From a virus, in the IMG/VR virus record IMGVR_UViG_3300033553_000116, positions 1 to 64,000 of that record: 64,000 bases of DNA. The stretch is one strand, 5' to 3'. The notes under the pieces were generated by a model. That model searched no databases. It was not told the origin of the DNA and worked only from the letters and a program-made list of their open reading frames with translations. Of the stretch, positions 8,077 through 17,745 are shown piece after piece. Position numbers and translations under genes: made by a program. Each line of letters begins with the position of its first letter. Positions within the stretch are counted from its first letter, which is position 1.

Positions 8077-9597
8077 ATGCAAAGTCAATGGGAACACCCA
8101 CAATCCAACAATCACCAAGCAACTCCCAAAATTACAATAAACAAAGCATTGTTCATAGAAACTGGGACATATAACGATATGAGTTTACGACCATATCAAA
8201 CAAACTTAACTGATAGAACATTGGGGATGTTCCAGGAAGCTACTCATAATGGTGAATCAATATCTGCTGCTGCTATTAGTGGTATTTCAAATTCTATCAT
8301 TACACCGTCAGCTAATGCAGGTGAAAGGATACAAGTTCCAGGTGGGTGGAGTGAACCACGTCTTAGATTTATTCTAGATATTACTGAACGTAGTAGTATT
8401 GGTGGACATGGTACAAGAAAGATTCTTCAGGGGTATACAGACTATGTTGGGGTTAATTTCAATACAGCTTCTGTAGATCCTAACATGTCAATGTTTTTCA
8501 ATAGTGTTGTAACGCTACGTGAAACTTATCAAGATACTCCATTTGGTAATAATGTTAGAAGTGCCATTTCTGAATCTAATCATCTTTTACGTGGTGATTA
8601 TAATCCGGCAGCTAATTGGGGTAATGAGGGTGCAGGACGTAATACAAACTCAATGAGACCTGAAGACGTATTTGCCACAATGGGACGTATGGATTTAGGA
8701 TTAGATGATGTCACTGATACACGTTCAACATTCGCAGAGTTCCCTGTTAAGAAATCTAAACGATCTAACGCATCTACAGCTAATTACGTCGCAGACATCC
8801 TAAAGGGATATCGTGGCGCATATGACTCATTCTCACCTAATGAATCAGATGGCATGGGATCTTTAATGCAAGCTGCTAGAGGCACTGTTGCTGAAAATCT
8901 AATGGCAACTGATCCGTTCTTCGAGTTACTTCAGCGTATGACTAGTAATTTCGTTAATGGTGGGTTTGTTTCATATGGTGAATTGGCATCTGTTATCCCT
9001 GAGTTCGATAGTCAGGTAAACATCATGCCATCATCACAAGTAGCTAAGCAATCTGCACACGGGTTTGAGAATCATCGAGCAGGTGATACTGAGCACTGGA
9101 ATGGTTCTACACTAGAAACAACATGGGCTACAGGTTTATCAGCATCTGTACCTTCATTAATGATGGACTTAATGCTTACGGGTATATATTTCCAAGCTAC
9201 TAATGCTACATTAAACGGTAGAGTTGAAACTAAGATCCTAAATGTAATGTCTTTCGCGGAAGGGATAGATTTAACACCATATCTGAACAATTTCCAAATG
9301 CGTTTAGAAACTGAAGTATTGCAAGGTCTTTCTTTAGGTAACACTATTGATTATCAAATTACAATGCGTGTAGATATTGCCGGTGAGACTAGAGTTACTG
9401 TGGCACTTCATGGTGACCCACATGGTGTTGAGTACTCGACTCCGAGTTTCGCTGATGGTTTATTTGTACCGGTAATAACTAACGAATCACAAAACTTAGA
9501 TACTGTTGCACATGACCTACATACTCTAAGCGATAATCTTGGCACCCAACGTACTGAGAACTACTCACATACTTCGTCTTGGGGCGATGGTATCTAA
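8077..9597 (+). CDS. Unknown protein, 506 aa, ending in a SSWGDGI tail
   Basis: ATG follows TATAAGGAGCTATCA. The product is soluble and Asn/Ser/Thr/Gly-rich, with a mixed alpha/beta appearance and no catalytic signature that I recognise. Its last residues, SSWGDGI, closely match the end of the next gene product (SSWGNSGI), so the two probably share a C-terminal recognition tag or an origin. The neighbours suggest a structural or replication-centre role rather than a metabolic enzyme. A virion component is an alternative. Confidence 0.78.
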   Translation: MQSQWEHPQSNNHQATPKITINKALFIETGTYNDMSLRPYQTNLTDRTLGMFQEATHNGESISAAAISGISNSIITPSANAGERIQVPGGWSEPRLRFILDITERSSIGGHGTRKILQGYTDYVGVNFNTASVDPNMSMFFNSVVTLRETYQDTPFGNNVRSAISESNHLLRGDYNPAANWGNEGAGRNTNSMRPEDVFATMGRMDLGLDDVTDTRSTFAEFPVKKSKRSNASTANYVADILKGYRGAYDSFSPNESDGMGSLMQAARGTVAENLMATDPFFELLQRMTSNFVNGGFVSYGELASVIPEFDSQVNIMPSSQVAKQSAHGFENHRAGDTEHWNGSTLETTWATGLSASVPSLMMDLMLTGIYFQATNATLNGRVETKILNVMSFAEGIDLTPYLNNFQMRLETEVLQGLSLGNTIDYQITMRVDIAGETRVTVALHGDPHGVEYSTPSFADGLFVPVITNESQNLDTVAHDLHTLSDNLGTQRTENYSHTSSWGDGI

Positions 9598-9621
9598 ATT
9601 AAAAAGAATTAGGAGCAAAGA

Positions 9622-11007
9622 ATGGCTAAAGTAAAATTAGATGATGTATTGGACTTTTATAGTAGTTTGATCGGATCAATCGGATTAAAAGCAGATGACG
9701 ATGGATTAATTTCAGCTAACATCGAAGGGGTATCAATCCCAAGTACAATTAATGATAAGCGTCTAGTATTACCTACACGCACAATCTTACGTGCAGGTAA
9801 TTGGGAAGATTACGTTGCATTTCATCCATTGAGTGAGAAAGTCCACCGTGGTGAATCTGATGTACTAAAGAAGTTACGTACAGTAATTAACTTTCGTCTA
9901 ATGTCAATTCTCTCATTGCAGATTATTGAATTAACGGAACTAGCAGTTGATAAAGATAAGCATGCTACTCTTACTCCTCGTCAGCAAGAACTATTAGCTA
10001 AGATTCCAAATGCTGATGCAAAGACATTAAAAGACTTCAATCGCATTATCAATGCTACTGAACTTGTTGGTGAACATCGTCTTGCATCTATCTATCTTAA
10101 GAAAGGTGGACAGTTGCGTGGTGAAGGTTATAGTTGCGTGGGTGTTGTTACATTCCCAATCACTGAGTTCTTTGATGAGCCAGATGAGAAAACAATCTTT
10201 GGTATTAAGTTACGTGTGAAGGATTACGCGGCATTCCAAGAACTGTTTGATTATCTAGTCCCTAACGCATGGTCAATGGAACAGTATAGTCGTGGATCTC
10301 GTTCACCCGATGCTCCATATTTAGATGCATTGTTGTCGTCGTTTTATAGTGTTGGTAATCAGCTAAATAAAACAACTAAGTTATTTAAGACACATTTTGA
10401 TAATCCTAAAGCTATGATGATGGATATGGCTTGGGAAGATTACATGGGTGAGTTAAGTGAACTTAAAGCATTGATTCCACCGCTAGAAGGTAATGATGGT
10501 CCAATCTCAATGGAAGAGCGTGAAACCGTAGATTCTATTCAGGAACAGTCTGATAAGTTTGCTAAGCCGGTATCTAATAGACTAGCAGCAATGGCAGCGG
10601 ATACTAATATTACAACCAGAGCTCCAACAGCACCTCATCAAGCTACTACAGATGAAGACGATGATGATGGACATGATGGGATTAGTTGGAACCAGCTACA
10701 AGCTAAGAAGCAAGCTGCCCAAACTAACATGGGTTATCAACAACCGATGCCTGGGTTTCAACCACCGCAGCAACAAGGGTTTCAACAGCAACCTCCACAG
10801 CAACAATGGGGACAGCAACCTCAACCGCAGAATGCTCCTCCAGGTTTTGGGGGTGCGCAATATAACCCCAACCAACAACAACCGGGACACTTTCAACAGC
10901 CACAGAGGACACGTGGTGGGTTTGCAGTACAGCAACAACCACAAAATCAAAACCAAGGATTTAATCAGCAACCCAATAATTCATCTTGGGGTAATTCTGG
11001 TATCTAG
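9622..11007 (+). CDS. Protein with a Q/N/P-rich low-complexity tail, 461 aa
   Basis: ATG follows AATTAGGAGCAAAGA, 24 bases after the previous stop, in the same operon. Residues 1 to about 310 form a soluble alpha/beta domain of unknown family. A short acidic run (DEDDDDGHDG) then leads into about 100 residues dominated by Gln, Pro, Gly and Asn (repeats of QQQ, QQPQ, GFQ), ending SSWGNSGI. Such prion-like tails often promote condensation or flexible multivalent binding. That is family-independent knowledge, and the role here is inference. A terminator follows. Confidence 0.8.
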   Translation: MAKVKLDDVLDFYSSLIGSIGLKADDDGLISANIEGVSIPSTINDKRLVLPTRTILRAGNWEDYVAFHPLSEKVHRGESDVLKKLRTVINFRLMSILSLQIIELTELAVDKDKHATLTPRQQELLAKIPNADAKTLKDFNRIINATELVGEHRLASIYLKKGGQLRGEGYSCVGVVTFPITEFFDEPDEKTIFGIKLRVKDYAAFQELFDYLVPNAWSMEQYSRGSRSPDAPYLDALLSSFYSVGNQLNKTTKLFKTHFDNPKAMMMDMAWEDYMGELSELKALIPPLEGNDGPISMEERETVDSIQEQSDKFAKPVSNRLAAMAADTNITTRAPTAPHQATTDEDDDDGHDGISWNQLQAKKQAAQTNMGYQQPMPGFQPPQQQGFQQQPPQQQWGQQPQPQNAPPGFGGAQYNPNQQQPGHFQQPQRTRGGFAVQQQPQNQNQGFNQQPNNSSWGNSGI

Positions 11008-11029
11008 AAACTAGAATATCGGCATATTA

Positions 11030-11060
11030 GAATCCCCTTATCGGGGATTCTATTTCTTTT
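11030..11060 (+). terminator. Rho-independent terminator
   Basis: AATCCCC / GGGGATT stem around TTATC with a long T-rich tail; separates the plus operon from the convergent minus gene at 11070. Confidence 0.85.
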
Positions 11061-11069
11061 ATTTTTTAT

Positions 11070-11405
11070 TTATTTTAATGTGGTAAATTTTTGTAAAATA
11101 TTACTTATTAACTGTGTACTAGGAACAATAATAACCTGTAGTGAATCACCAAACTCTGTAGGATTAGTTAAGTTATTAACTCTTAGAGTAATCCAGTGAA
11201 GTTTGCGAGAGACGTCCATGGCATCTAGTAGTCCATAGAAGTCACCTTCGTATTTATATAGGTCATGTGGGTCTATAGGTAATATTTTATTGTCAGCGTT
11301 ATTTCTGATGTATGGTAAGTACCCTTCTATAATTCTACAAAATTTAGGATTATAGTAAGCTGCACTATCTTCATTCGTACTTAGGTTATTTATACTTAAA
11401 GTCAT
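11070..11405 (-). CDS. Unknown small protein, 111 aa, minus strand
   Basis: A lone minus-strand gene between two plus operons. Its ATG at 11405 follows AAAAAAGTTTTTTAAATGAGGTAAAG-like sequence with a GAGGTAAAG ribosome site. The product has short helices and strands and no recognisable motif. Its start lies beside the promoter of the RNA polymerase cluster, so the two are divergently transcribed. A regulator is conceivable, but no DNA-binding motif is evident. Confidence 0.6.
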   Translation of the reverse strand: MTLSINNLSTNEDSAAYYNPKFCRIIEGYLPYIRNNADNKILPIDPHDLYKYEGDFYGLLDAMDVSRKLHWITLRVNNLTNPTEFGDSLQVIIVPSTQLISNILQKFTTLK

Positions 11406-11412
11406 CTTTACC

Positions 11413-11454
11413 TCATTTAAAAAAGTTTTAAATCTATATTATTATTGTGAATGT
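11413..11454 (+). promoter_or_regulatory. Phage-specific promoter for the RNA polymerase cluster
   Basis: TCATTTAAAAAAGTTTTAAA is followed by TCTATATTATTATTGTGAAT. The upstream A-tract matches the GATTTAAAAAAGT subclass, while the -10 part (TATTGT) departs most from consensus among clear copies, so this may be a weaker or earlier promoter. Confidence 0.65.
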
Positions 11455-11487
11455 AATTACAAATAAACTCACCGGAGCTTGAAACAA

Positions 11488-13626
11488 ATGAATAATAATA
11501 GCCAATTAGCCCCCGAGTTATTATCGGCAGGGTCAATGAATCCACTAATGGCACATGATAGTTCCTCACGACAAGTAATGTTTACATCCTCTCACTTAGG
11601 ACAGACATTAGTTGTGGAGGGTTGTGATATTAGGCGTTGTCAAAGTGGTACTGAGCGTGAATTTGGTAAATTCACGTTTAATATAAAAGTACCATGCGAT
11701 GCAGCTGTCATTAAAGTGGTTCCTAAGTTTAGACAGTCTATCGGGAAAGGATCAATTAGTGAGAACCCCTCTACACTAATTATCTATGAGAATGTTGATA
11801 CAAAAGAAGTTGGGATGATTGAAATTATCAATTACTCAACAGCTGTTGATAATAAACATCAGCACTTCGGTTTTAAATATAAACATAAGGAAATCATAAA
11901 TCAACTTCATACAGGTATGCATTTACCTAAGGATACTGTTTTATCAGATAGTCCTACTATAGATGATAATGGAAATTACAGATATGGTTGTGAAGCTAAC
12001 GTAGCTCTAATGTCTATCCCAGGCATCATTGAGGACGGTATCGTAATCTCTGAATCATACGCTTTAAGGAATAAAACTAAAGGGTTTGAAAAGAGATCAG
12101 TTACATGGGGTAGTAAATACTATCCATTGAATCTTTATGGTGATAGCGAAAACTATAAACCATTTCCTGAGATTGGTGATAGGGTTCGTGAAGATGGATT
12201 ATTATTTTGTCTTCGTTCGTATGATGACTTGTTAGCTCCAGTTGAGATGACAGGTAATGCATTAGAAGAACCTGACTATATCTTTGACAAGCGTACATAC
12301 GGTATCCCTGGTGCTAAGATTGTTGATATTAATGTTCAGCATAATTCATCAATCCAAAATCCGCCAACACCAACAGGTATGGAAGCACAGGTATCTAAAT
12401 ATCACGAGTCTATTATCAATTATCATAAATCAGTTATCCAGGTTTATGACGATCTATATTCACAACGTGGTAAGGCACTAAATATTACTCCTGAATTCCA
12501 ACGTCAACTTGTAGAAGCTATGGCTTATATAGGTATGGAGAATATCGTAGCACTTAAGAATTTCCCAGGCCGTGCTAATTTACTTAAACTAAAGATTGAT
12601 AAGAAGTATCGCCGTAGTGATGTTGATGATTGGTCTGTAGATGTAGCTATGGAATATGATGTTGTTCCTGACATCGGTTTTAAGTTTACTGATTGTCATG
12701 GAGGTAAGGGGGTTGTTTGCGGTCTATGGCCAGATCATTTGATGCCTGTAGATACTGAAGGTAATCGTGCTGAGATTATAATGGATGGTGACTCTACTAT
12801 TAAGCGAATGAATATTGGTCGTGTATACGAGCAATATCTAAATGCTTGTTCAAGAGATGTCTCTAAACATATTCGTATTATGGTTGCCAATGATCCTAAG
12901 GACGGATATGCTAAAGCTTGGGATTATGCAATTAAATATTATTCTATTGTATCTCCAAGAATGGTAGATCTTCTAACATCAAAGAAATATACACCTGGAC
13001 CTAAGTCACACATTGATGCAATCATTAAAGATGGTATTTATTTATGGATGCCTACAGATAATCCAGTAGATTCTGTGGAAATGATTAATCAACTTGTAGC
13101 TGAGTTTGATATCTGTTTTGGTCCGGTTACTTATGCTGATGGATTTGTAACTGACCGCAATGTTTTAATAGGGAGTATGTATGTACTGCTTTTGGAAAAG
13201 ACCGGGTCTGATTGGGCTGGTGTTGGTTCTGCTAAGCTACAGCACTTTGGCGTTCCCGCTAAAGTAACCAATGCTGATAAGTATTCATCTCCAGGTAGAA
13301 ATCAGCCTGTACGTATCCTAGGTGAAGCTGAGATACGTTTACTAAATGCCATTGTTGGCAGTGATGTTTGTATGGAGTTATTAGACCAATCAAACTCACC
13401 AGCTACTCATAAGGAAATTGTTAAAAATATCCTAGAAGCTGAATCACCGACTACAATGGAATTAATGGTAGATAGAAAACAAATACCTTTAGGTAATAGT
13501 CGTAGTCTGTTATTTGTTAAACATGTCTTAGAGTGTGGTGGCATTAAGTTCGCAAGAACTATTGATGATCCACTACGAGCTAAGGATATGGAAGAAGTAG
13601 CAAGATTGCAAAAAGCCAAACGATAA
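11488..13626 (+). CDS. RNA polymerase beta subunit, C-terminal half (phage multisubunit RNAP)
   Basis: 712 aa. It aligns by eye with the second half of bacterial RpoB. The N-terminus PLMAHDSSSRQVMFTSSHLG matches the RpoB EHDDANRALMGSNMQRQ segment. GIIEDGIVISES matches YNFEDAIVISER. DCHGGKGVVCG matches the RpoB GRHGNKGV motif, and MDGDSTIKRMNIGRVYE matches the LGVPSRMNIGQ segment. The beta N-terminal half is absent here, as in phiKZ-like phages, where beta and beta-prime are split into separate genes. ATG at 11488 is preferred over an upstream TTG because of GGAG spacing. The beta-prime half follows 14 bases later. Confidence 0.9.
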   Translation: MNNNSQLAPELLSAGSMNPLMAHDSSSRQVMFTSSHLGQTLVVEGCDIRRCQSGTEREFGKFTFNIKVPCDAAVIKVVPKFRQSIGKGSISENPSTLIIYENVDTKEVGMIEIINYSTAVDNKHQHFGFKYKHKEIINQLHTGMHLPKDTVLSDSPTIDDNGNYRYGCEANVALMSIPGIIEDGIVISESYALRNKTKGFEKRSVTWGSKYYPLNLYGDSENYKPFPEIGDRVREDGLLFCLRSYDDLLAPVEMTGNALEEPDYIFDKRTYGIPGAKIVDINVQHNSSIQNPPTPTGMEAQVSKYHESIINYHKSVIQVYDDLYSQRGKALNITPEFQRQLVEAMAYIGMENIVALKNFPGRANLLKLKIDKKYRRSDVDDWSVDVAMEYDVVPDIGFKFTDCHGGKGVVCGLWPDHLMPVDTEGNRAEIIMDGDSTIKRMNIGRVYEQYLNACSRDVSKHIRIMVANDPKDGYAKAWDYAIKYYSIVSPRMVDLLTSKKYTPGPKSHIDAIIKDGIYLWMPTDNPVDSVEMINQLVAEFDICFGPVTYADGFVTDRNVLIGSMYVLLLEKTGSDWAGVGSAKLQHFGVPAKVTNADKYSSPGRNQPVRILGEAEIRLLNAIVGSDVCMELLDQSNSPATHKEIVKNILEAESPTTMELMVDRKQIPLGNSRSLLFVKHVLECGGIKFARTIDDPLRAKDMEEVARLQKAKR

Positions 13627-13639
13627 AAAAGGAACTCAA

Positions 13640-15625
13640 ATGGAACCACCAATCCATAATGCTAGGGATATTTATAATCTATCCAAGGAAGATGTCTGGA
13701 ACTTACCAGATGGTAAAATGATCCTAGACTTTGAGGATGGTGTATTAGAAACTACTATGAGAGCTACAGTATTCTCATGGTACATGGGTGTCTTTCACAG
13801 ACTACATCCTAATACACCGTTATTGAAACGCCATCACTTAGGGGATAACATTATAGGTAAGAATACCCACCTAGATATTTTAGGTTATGGGTTATTTGAT
13901 ACCATTGATGTTTATGGAGATAATGTCGATGTAGAAGAGTTATCGAAGATTGCTTTTCAGACAGGTAATTTAATGTATAATGATTTTACAACAAGGCTCA
14001 AGGCTTTTGTAAGTACAATCAGTATTTTAGATTTCGTAGATGTAATGAATCATCCAGACATCCATGCAGTCAATAGTAATGTTAAATCTACACAGCTTTC
14101 TATTGACCAGACATATAGTGTTATCTCAAGTACATTAAATGACAGAAAGGATCCACATCTAGTTGGTAATACATTGGGTAGAATGGCTAAGTCCAGATTA
14201 GTGCCTATGGGTCAGATACAACAATGTATTGGTCCAAGGGGTTATCTTACTGACATTGACTCTAACATATTCCGTGAACCAATTCTTACAGGGTTTGTTT
14301 CTGGTATTAAAATCCTAGCAGATTCCATGAAAGAATCTAGATCCGCTGCTAAGGCTTTGACATTCGCTGCTGATAAGGTATCTGATACAGAGTACTTTAA
14401 CCGAGAAATGCAGTTACTAGCATCTATCGTTACTAGGGTACATGTTGGGGATTGTGGCAGTACTGAGTATTTAGCATTCCGAGTTGATGCAAGTGACCTA
14501 TCACGTATAGCAGGTAAACTGTATATTGATGAGAAAACTAATAAACTAACTGAGGTTCGCGAAACTGATAGACAACTAATAGGGTCAATCATTAAATTAC
14601 GAAGTTCATTAAAGTGTAGGCATCCTGATTCTTACGGTATATGTTCTACATGTTTCGGTACTTTAGCAAACTCAATTCCTAAGTTTACAAACATGGGCCA
14701 TATCTCAGCAACAGTAATGTGTGAAAAGATCTCACAGAACGTATTGTCAACAAAGCATTTGGATGGTTCATCTAAGGTTGATGACTTTATAATCAGTGAT
14801 TTTGACTCTAAATACATCCGTGTATCTAGTGAGGTAACTTCTAATAAGGACGGCGAACCAGAAAGCAATACTATAATTAAGTTTGCAGCAGGGTTACGCG
14901 GTAAAAAGTTTAAGTTAATTCTTCCTGAAGAAGAAGCTAAGAACTTATCTGATATTGATTACCATGCATTAGACAAGATTGTACCTTCGGTTATCACTAA
15001 GTTAAAAGAAGTTATGATCCAGGTTGAAGATAAAGAAGGTTACTCTGAAACCGTTACTGTACCTGTATCAATGCGTTCAAGACTATCATGGTTAACAATA
15101 GATGCACTAGAATTCATTAAGCATACTGGATGGATTGTATCTGATAAAGGTAACTATGTAATCGATATGACTGACTGGGACATTGACCAATCCCTTTTCC
15201 AATTGCCGTTAAAGCATACGGACATGGCACAATATATGAGTGTTATTAAATCTTTCGTATTCAAGACAGGTAAGAAAGATAGAGGACTCGGTAAAGTGCC
15301 GTCAGTTGATAAAACTATGATTGACTTCTATAATCTTATAAATAGTAAGTTATCAGTTAACTTAGCTCATCTTGAGATTATTATGTTAGCTTCAATGGTT
15401 AATGACATTCCTGCAAAGGATCATCGTCTACCAGAATCGAAGGAACATGCTAGGATGGCACCATTTAAAGAAAACATGAAGCTTAGAAGTATGGGTCCTA
15501 GTATGGCCTATCAGGGACAAGCTAAATTGTTGACTAGTGTGTCATCATTTATACATGTGGATAGACCAGATAGTTTATTTGATAATCTGCTTTGTCCATA
15601 TCCTGTGATTAATCCACGGGAGTAA
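13640..15625 (+). CDS. RNA polymerase beta-prime subunit, C-terminal half
   Basis: 661 aa. It carries the bridge-helix region (SMKESRSAAKALTFAADKV, near residue 230), then the four zinc-ribbon cysteines of bacterial beta-prime in the same order: DCG (Cys272), Cys326, and Cys335/Cys338 in GICSTCFG. After these comes the segment equivalent to the trigger loop, without the bacterial QSIGEPGTQLTM wording. The catalytic NADFDGD motif belongs to the N-terminal half, which must lie outside the window. Start ATG follows AAAAAGGAACTCAA. It sits directly behind the beta half, keeping the bacterial rpoB-rpoC order. Confidence 0.88.
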   Translation: MEPPIHNARDIYNLSKEDVWNLPDGKMILDFEDGVLETTMRATVFSWYMGVFHRLHPNTPLLKRHHLGDNIIGKNTHLDILGYGLFDTIDVYGDNVDVEELSKIAFQTGNLMYNDFTTRLKAFVSTISILDFVDVMNHPDIHAVNSNVKSTQLSIDQTYSVISSTLNDRKDPHLVGNTLGRMAKSRLVPMGQIQQCIGPRGYLTDIDSNIFREPILTGFVSGIKILADSMKESRSAAKALTFAADKVSDTEYFNREMQLLASIVTRVHVGDCGSTEYLAFRVDASDLSRIAGKLYIDEKTNKLTEVRETDRQLIGSIIKLRSSLKCRHPDSYGICSTCFGTLANSIPKFTNMGHISATVMCEKISQNVLSTKHLDGSSKVDDFIISDFDSKYIRVSSEVTSNKDGEPESNTIIKFAAGLRGKKFKLILPEEEAKNLSDIDYHALDKIVPSVITKLKEVMIQVEDKEGYSETVTVPVSMRSRLSWLTIDALEFIKHTGWIVSDKGNYVIDMTDWDIDQSLFQLPLKHTDMAQYMSVIKSFVFKTGKKDRGLGKVPSVDKTMIDFYNLINSKLSVNLAHLEIIMLASMVNDIPAKDHRLPESKEHARMAPFKENMKLRSMGPSMAYQGQAKLLTSVSSFIHVDRPDSLFDNLLCPYPVINPRE

Positions 15626-15648
15626 CTTAAATAAAAAAGGAGAGAATA

Positions 15649-17220
15649 GTGTCTGAGTCAGAAATTGTACTTAGAGGTCGGTCACTTATGACTGTAGACA
15701 TTTATTCTCACCATTTCTCTGTAAGGGGTTTTGGTAGGATAGAGAAAACCGTTCTCCTAGAGTACTGTAGGACCTTAGCACAATATGGTTTGAAGCGTGT
15801 AGGACGTGGTAGAAATGCCAAGTTTGTAAAAGCAATGCTAAAAGTATTTGTTGGAGTTACTGCAGATCGAGAAGAGTTTAGATTCCATGTTAATTTATTA
15901 GATGATCTGTTTAGACATTTGGCCTCATCAGGCGTCAATAGGTCACAAATATTTGTTAACAAAATTCCAATGTATACGGCCTCCCCTGTAGAGTTCACGT
16001 ACATTGACCACAGAACGCCAAGAAAGTACCAGTACCCTATCATTGATTATATCCTATCTAATGGTAAGATAAAGGTAGTAACACTTGATCCTGGTAGAGG
16101 TAAGACGTTTATCGCCTTAGCTGCTATTAGGGATTTGGAGGTCAGGACATTTTTTTGTATTAAAGCTTCTTACATTGAGAAGTGGATTAAAGATGCAGAA
16201 GAGTCCTTCTCCTTTCAACCAGGTGAGCTAATGGTTGTTCGTGGTTCTAAACATCTAAAGAGACTTCTGGAAATTGGTGTAGCAGGTGAGTTGGAAGCAA
16301 AGATTATACTTTGTTCTAATACAACCTACTACCAATATCTTAAAGATTATGAAATGTATCAAAAGGATATGTTAAGGTACGGTTATGCTTGTCTACCATA
16401 TCAAATGTGGGAGAAGTTAGATATCGGATTAAGAGTAGTAGATGAAACTCATGAGCAGATTCATTTTAACTTTAGACTTGATCTCTATACGCATGTACCG
16501 AAGACATTAGCATTATCTGGAACATTGTTCTCTGATGATAAACTCGTCACTAGAATGATGGAAGTTATGTTTCCACCTACACTTCGTTATCATGACGATG
16601 AAAAGAATATCTATATAGCTGCAGAGGCTCTTCTATACACTATGGAAAAGCCCGACACTAAAGTTAGGTATATGAATCAACAGATGCAAATGTACGCACA
16701 TGTCAAATTTGAACAATCGATTATTAAGAATAAAAAGCTTCTTAACGAGTATACAAATATGCTGTGCGACTTTGTATTTGATAGGTATGTAGCCAAACGA
16801 TTAAAAGGGCAGAAGATTGCCATATATTGCTCCACAAAAGAAATGTGTACTATCCTATCGGACAAGCTTAAGCGTATACACACAACTCTAAATGTAGAAA
16901 GATATATCGGTGAGGATGATTATGAAACAATGCTTGAAGCAGATATAATCGTCACCACGCTTAAATCGTTAGGTACTGCTATAGATATCCCAGGATTGCG
17001 AGTTGTATTACTGACAGACTCTCTAGGATCACTACAGCTAAACATACAGGTTATGGGTAGGCTTCGTCCACTTAAGGACTGGCCTGGAACAACCCCAGAG
17101 TTCTTATTCTTAGTATGTCAGGACATCGGTAAACAGATGGACTATTATGTTAAGAAAAAAGAAATTCTAAAAGGTCGAGTAATTAGTTTCCACACTAATT
17201 ATACCGGCTATAAGTTATAA
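15649..17220 (+). CDS. SF2 DNA/RNA helicase
   Basis: 523 aa, GTG start after AGGAGAGAATA. Motif I is GRGKT (Gly149-Thr153), motif II DETH (265-268), motif III LSGT (289-292) and motif VI QVMGRLRP (467-474). These identify an ATP-driven superfamily 2 helicase like T4 UvsW or other phage helicases that remodel branched DNA or R-loops. The N-terminal 120 residues are basic and probably bind nucleic acid. It ends the RNA polymerase operon, 24 bases after beta-prime, so it may be co-expressed with transcription functions. Confidence 0.92.
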   Translation: MSESEIVLRGRSLMTVDIYSHHFSVRGFGRIEKTVLLEYCRTLAQYGLKRVGRGRNAKFVKAMLKVFVGVTADREEFRFHVNLLDDLFRHLASSGVNRSQIFVNKIPMYTASPVEFTYIDHRTPRKYQYPIIDYILSNGKIKVVTLDPGRGKTFIALAAIRDLEVRTFFCIKASYIEKWIKDAEESFSFQPGELMVVRGSKHLKRLLEIGVAGELEAKIILCSNTTYYQYLKDYEMYQKDMLRYGYACLPYQMWEKLDIGLRVVDETHEQIHFNFRLDLYTHVPKTLALSGTLFSDDKLVTRMMEVMFPPTLRYHDDEKNIYIAAEALLYTMEKPDTKVRYMNQQMQMYAHVKFEQSIIKNKKLLNEYTNMLCDFVFDRYVAKRLKGQKIAIYCSTKEMCTILSDKLKRIHTTLNVERYIGEDDYETMLEADIIVTTLKSLGTAIDIPGLRVVLLTDSLGSLQLNIQVMGRLRPLKDWPGTTPEFLFLVCQDIGKQMDYYVKKKEILKGRVISFHTNYTGYKL

Positions 17221-17226
17221 ACCATA

Positions 17227-17262
17227 AGAGCCCACTAACTATAAAGTTAGTGGGCTCTTATT
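17227..17262 (+). terminator. Rho-independent terminator of the RNAP-helicase operon
   Basis: Perfect 14-bp inverted repeat AGAGCCCACTAACT / AGTTAGTGGGCTCT with an ATAA loop, followed by TATTAT. Confidence 0.88.
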
Positions 17263-17268
17263 ATGTAG

Positions 17269-17311
17269 ATTGATTTAACTGTAGGTTAGGTCTATATTAC
17301 TACAATGAAGT
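17269..17311 (+). promoter_or_regulatory. Phage-specific promoter copy (AGGTTA subclass)
   Basis: GATTTAAC lies upstream of AGGTTAGGTCTATATTACTA and a CAATGAAG -10-like end. It shares the AGGTTA spacer element with the copies at 42734 and 50960. Confidence 0.72.
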
Positions 17312-17351
17312 ACAGATGTAAACAAAAAACATTTCTTAAGAGGAGAAATTA

Positions 17352-17708
17352 ATGCAAGAAGTAGCTCAAATAAATTACGGTAAGGATGAGGTTGTTGTTC
17401 AGTCAGGTCTAATCGTAGATGTAGGAAACACAGGCGAATATATTTCCCTTGTCCGAGGGGATTTAAGTTTGACAGTGAATGCTGGAAACGTAGTAGAAAC
17501 AAATGAGCTAAAGCGATCATATAACATGATGGCAGATATTGCAGCTGCAGAAGCAGATGGACAGCCACATTCGTGGTACCTGTATATGGCGTTTGATGGA
17601 AGATGTTGGGTTGTGGATGGTACGGAGTCTAAGAGAGAGTTGAATCTTTCTTTTCTAGCCTTCCCTACCAGATCTGACTGGGGAGTTACAGGGATCATAC
17701 CATCGTAA
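17352..17708 (+). CDS. Unknown protein, 118 aa
   Basis: ATG follows AAGAGGAGAAATTA, with a promoter copy upstream. The product looks beta-rich (VVVQSGLIVDVGNTG, YISLVRGDLSLTVN) with one helix in the middle and ends WGVTGIIPS. No family recognised. It heads a run of four small genes. Confidence 0.75.
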   Translation: MQEVAQINYGKDEVVVQSGLIVDVGNTGEYISLVRGDLSLTVNAGNVVETNELKRSYNMMADIAAAEADGQPHSWYLYMAFDGRCWVVDGTESKRELNLSFLAFPTRSDWGVTGIIPS

Positions 17709-17745
17709 ATTGAATAGATTTTATTATACTAATTAGGAGAAAGAA

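Noticed and set aside
10652-11014. Extra proteins in other frames of the Gln-rich tail region
   Set aside because: These frames are produced by the repetitive Gln/Pro codons; they lack ribosome sites.
11077-11094. Shared TTTAATGTGGTAAATTTT string at 11077 and 51551 as a repeat element
   Set aside because: Short AT-rich match; one copy is coding sequence of the minus gene and the other lies after a T-tract, so chance is likely.
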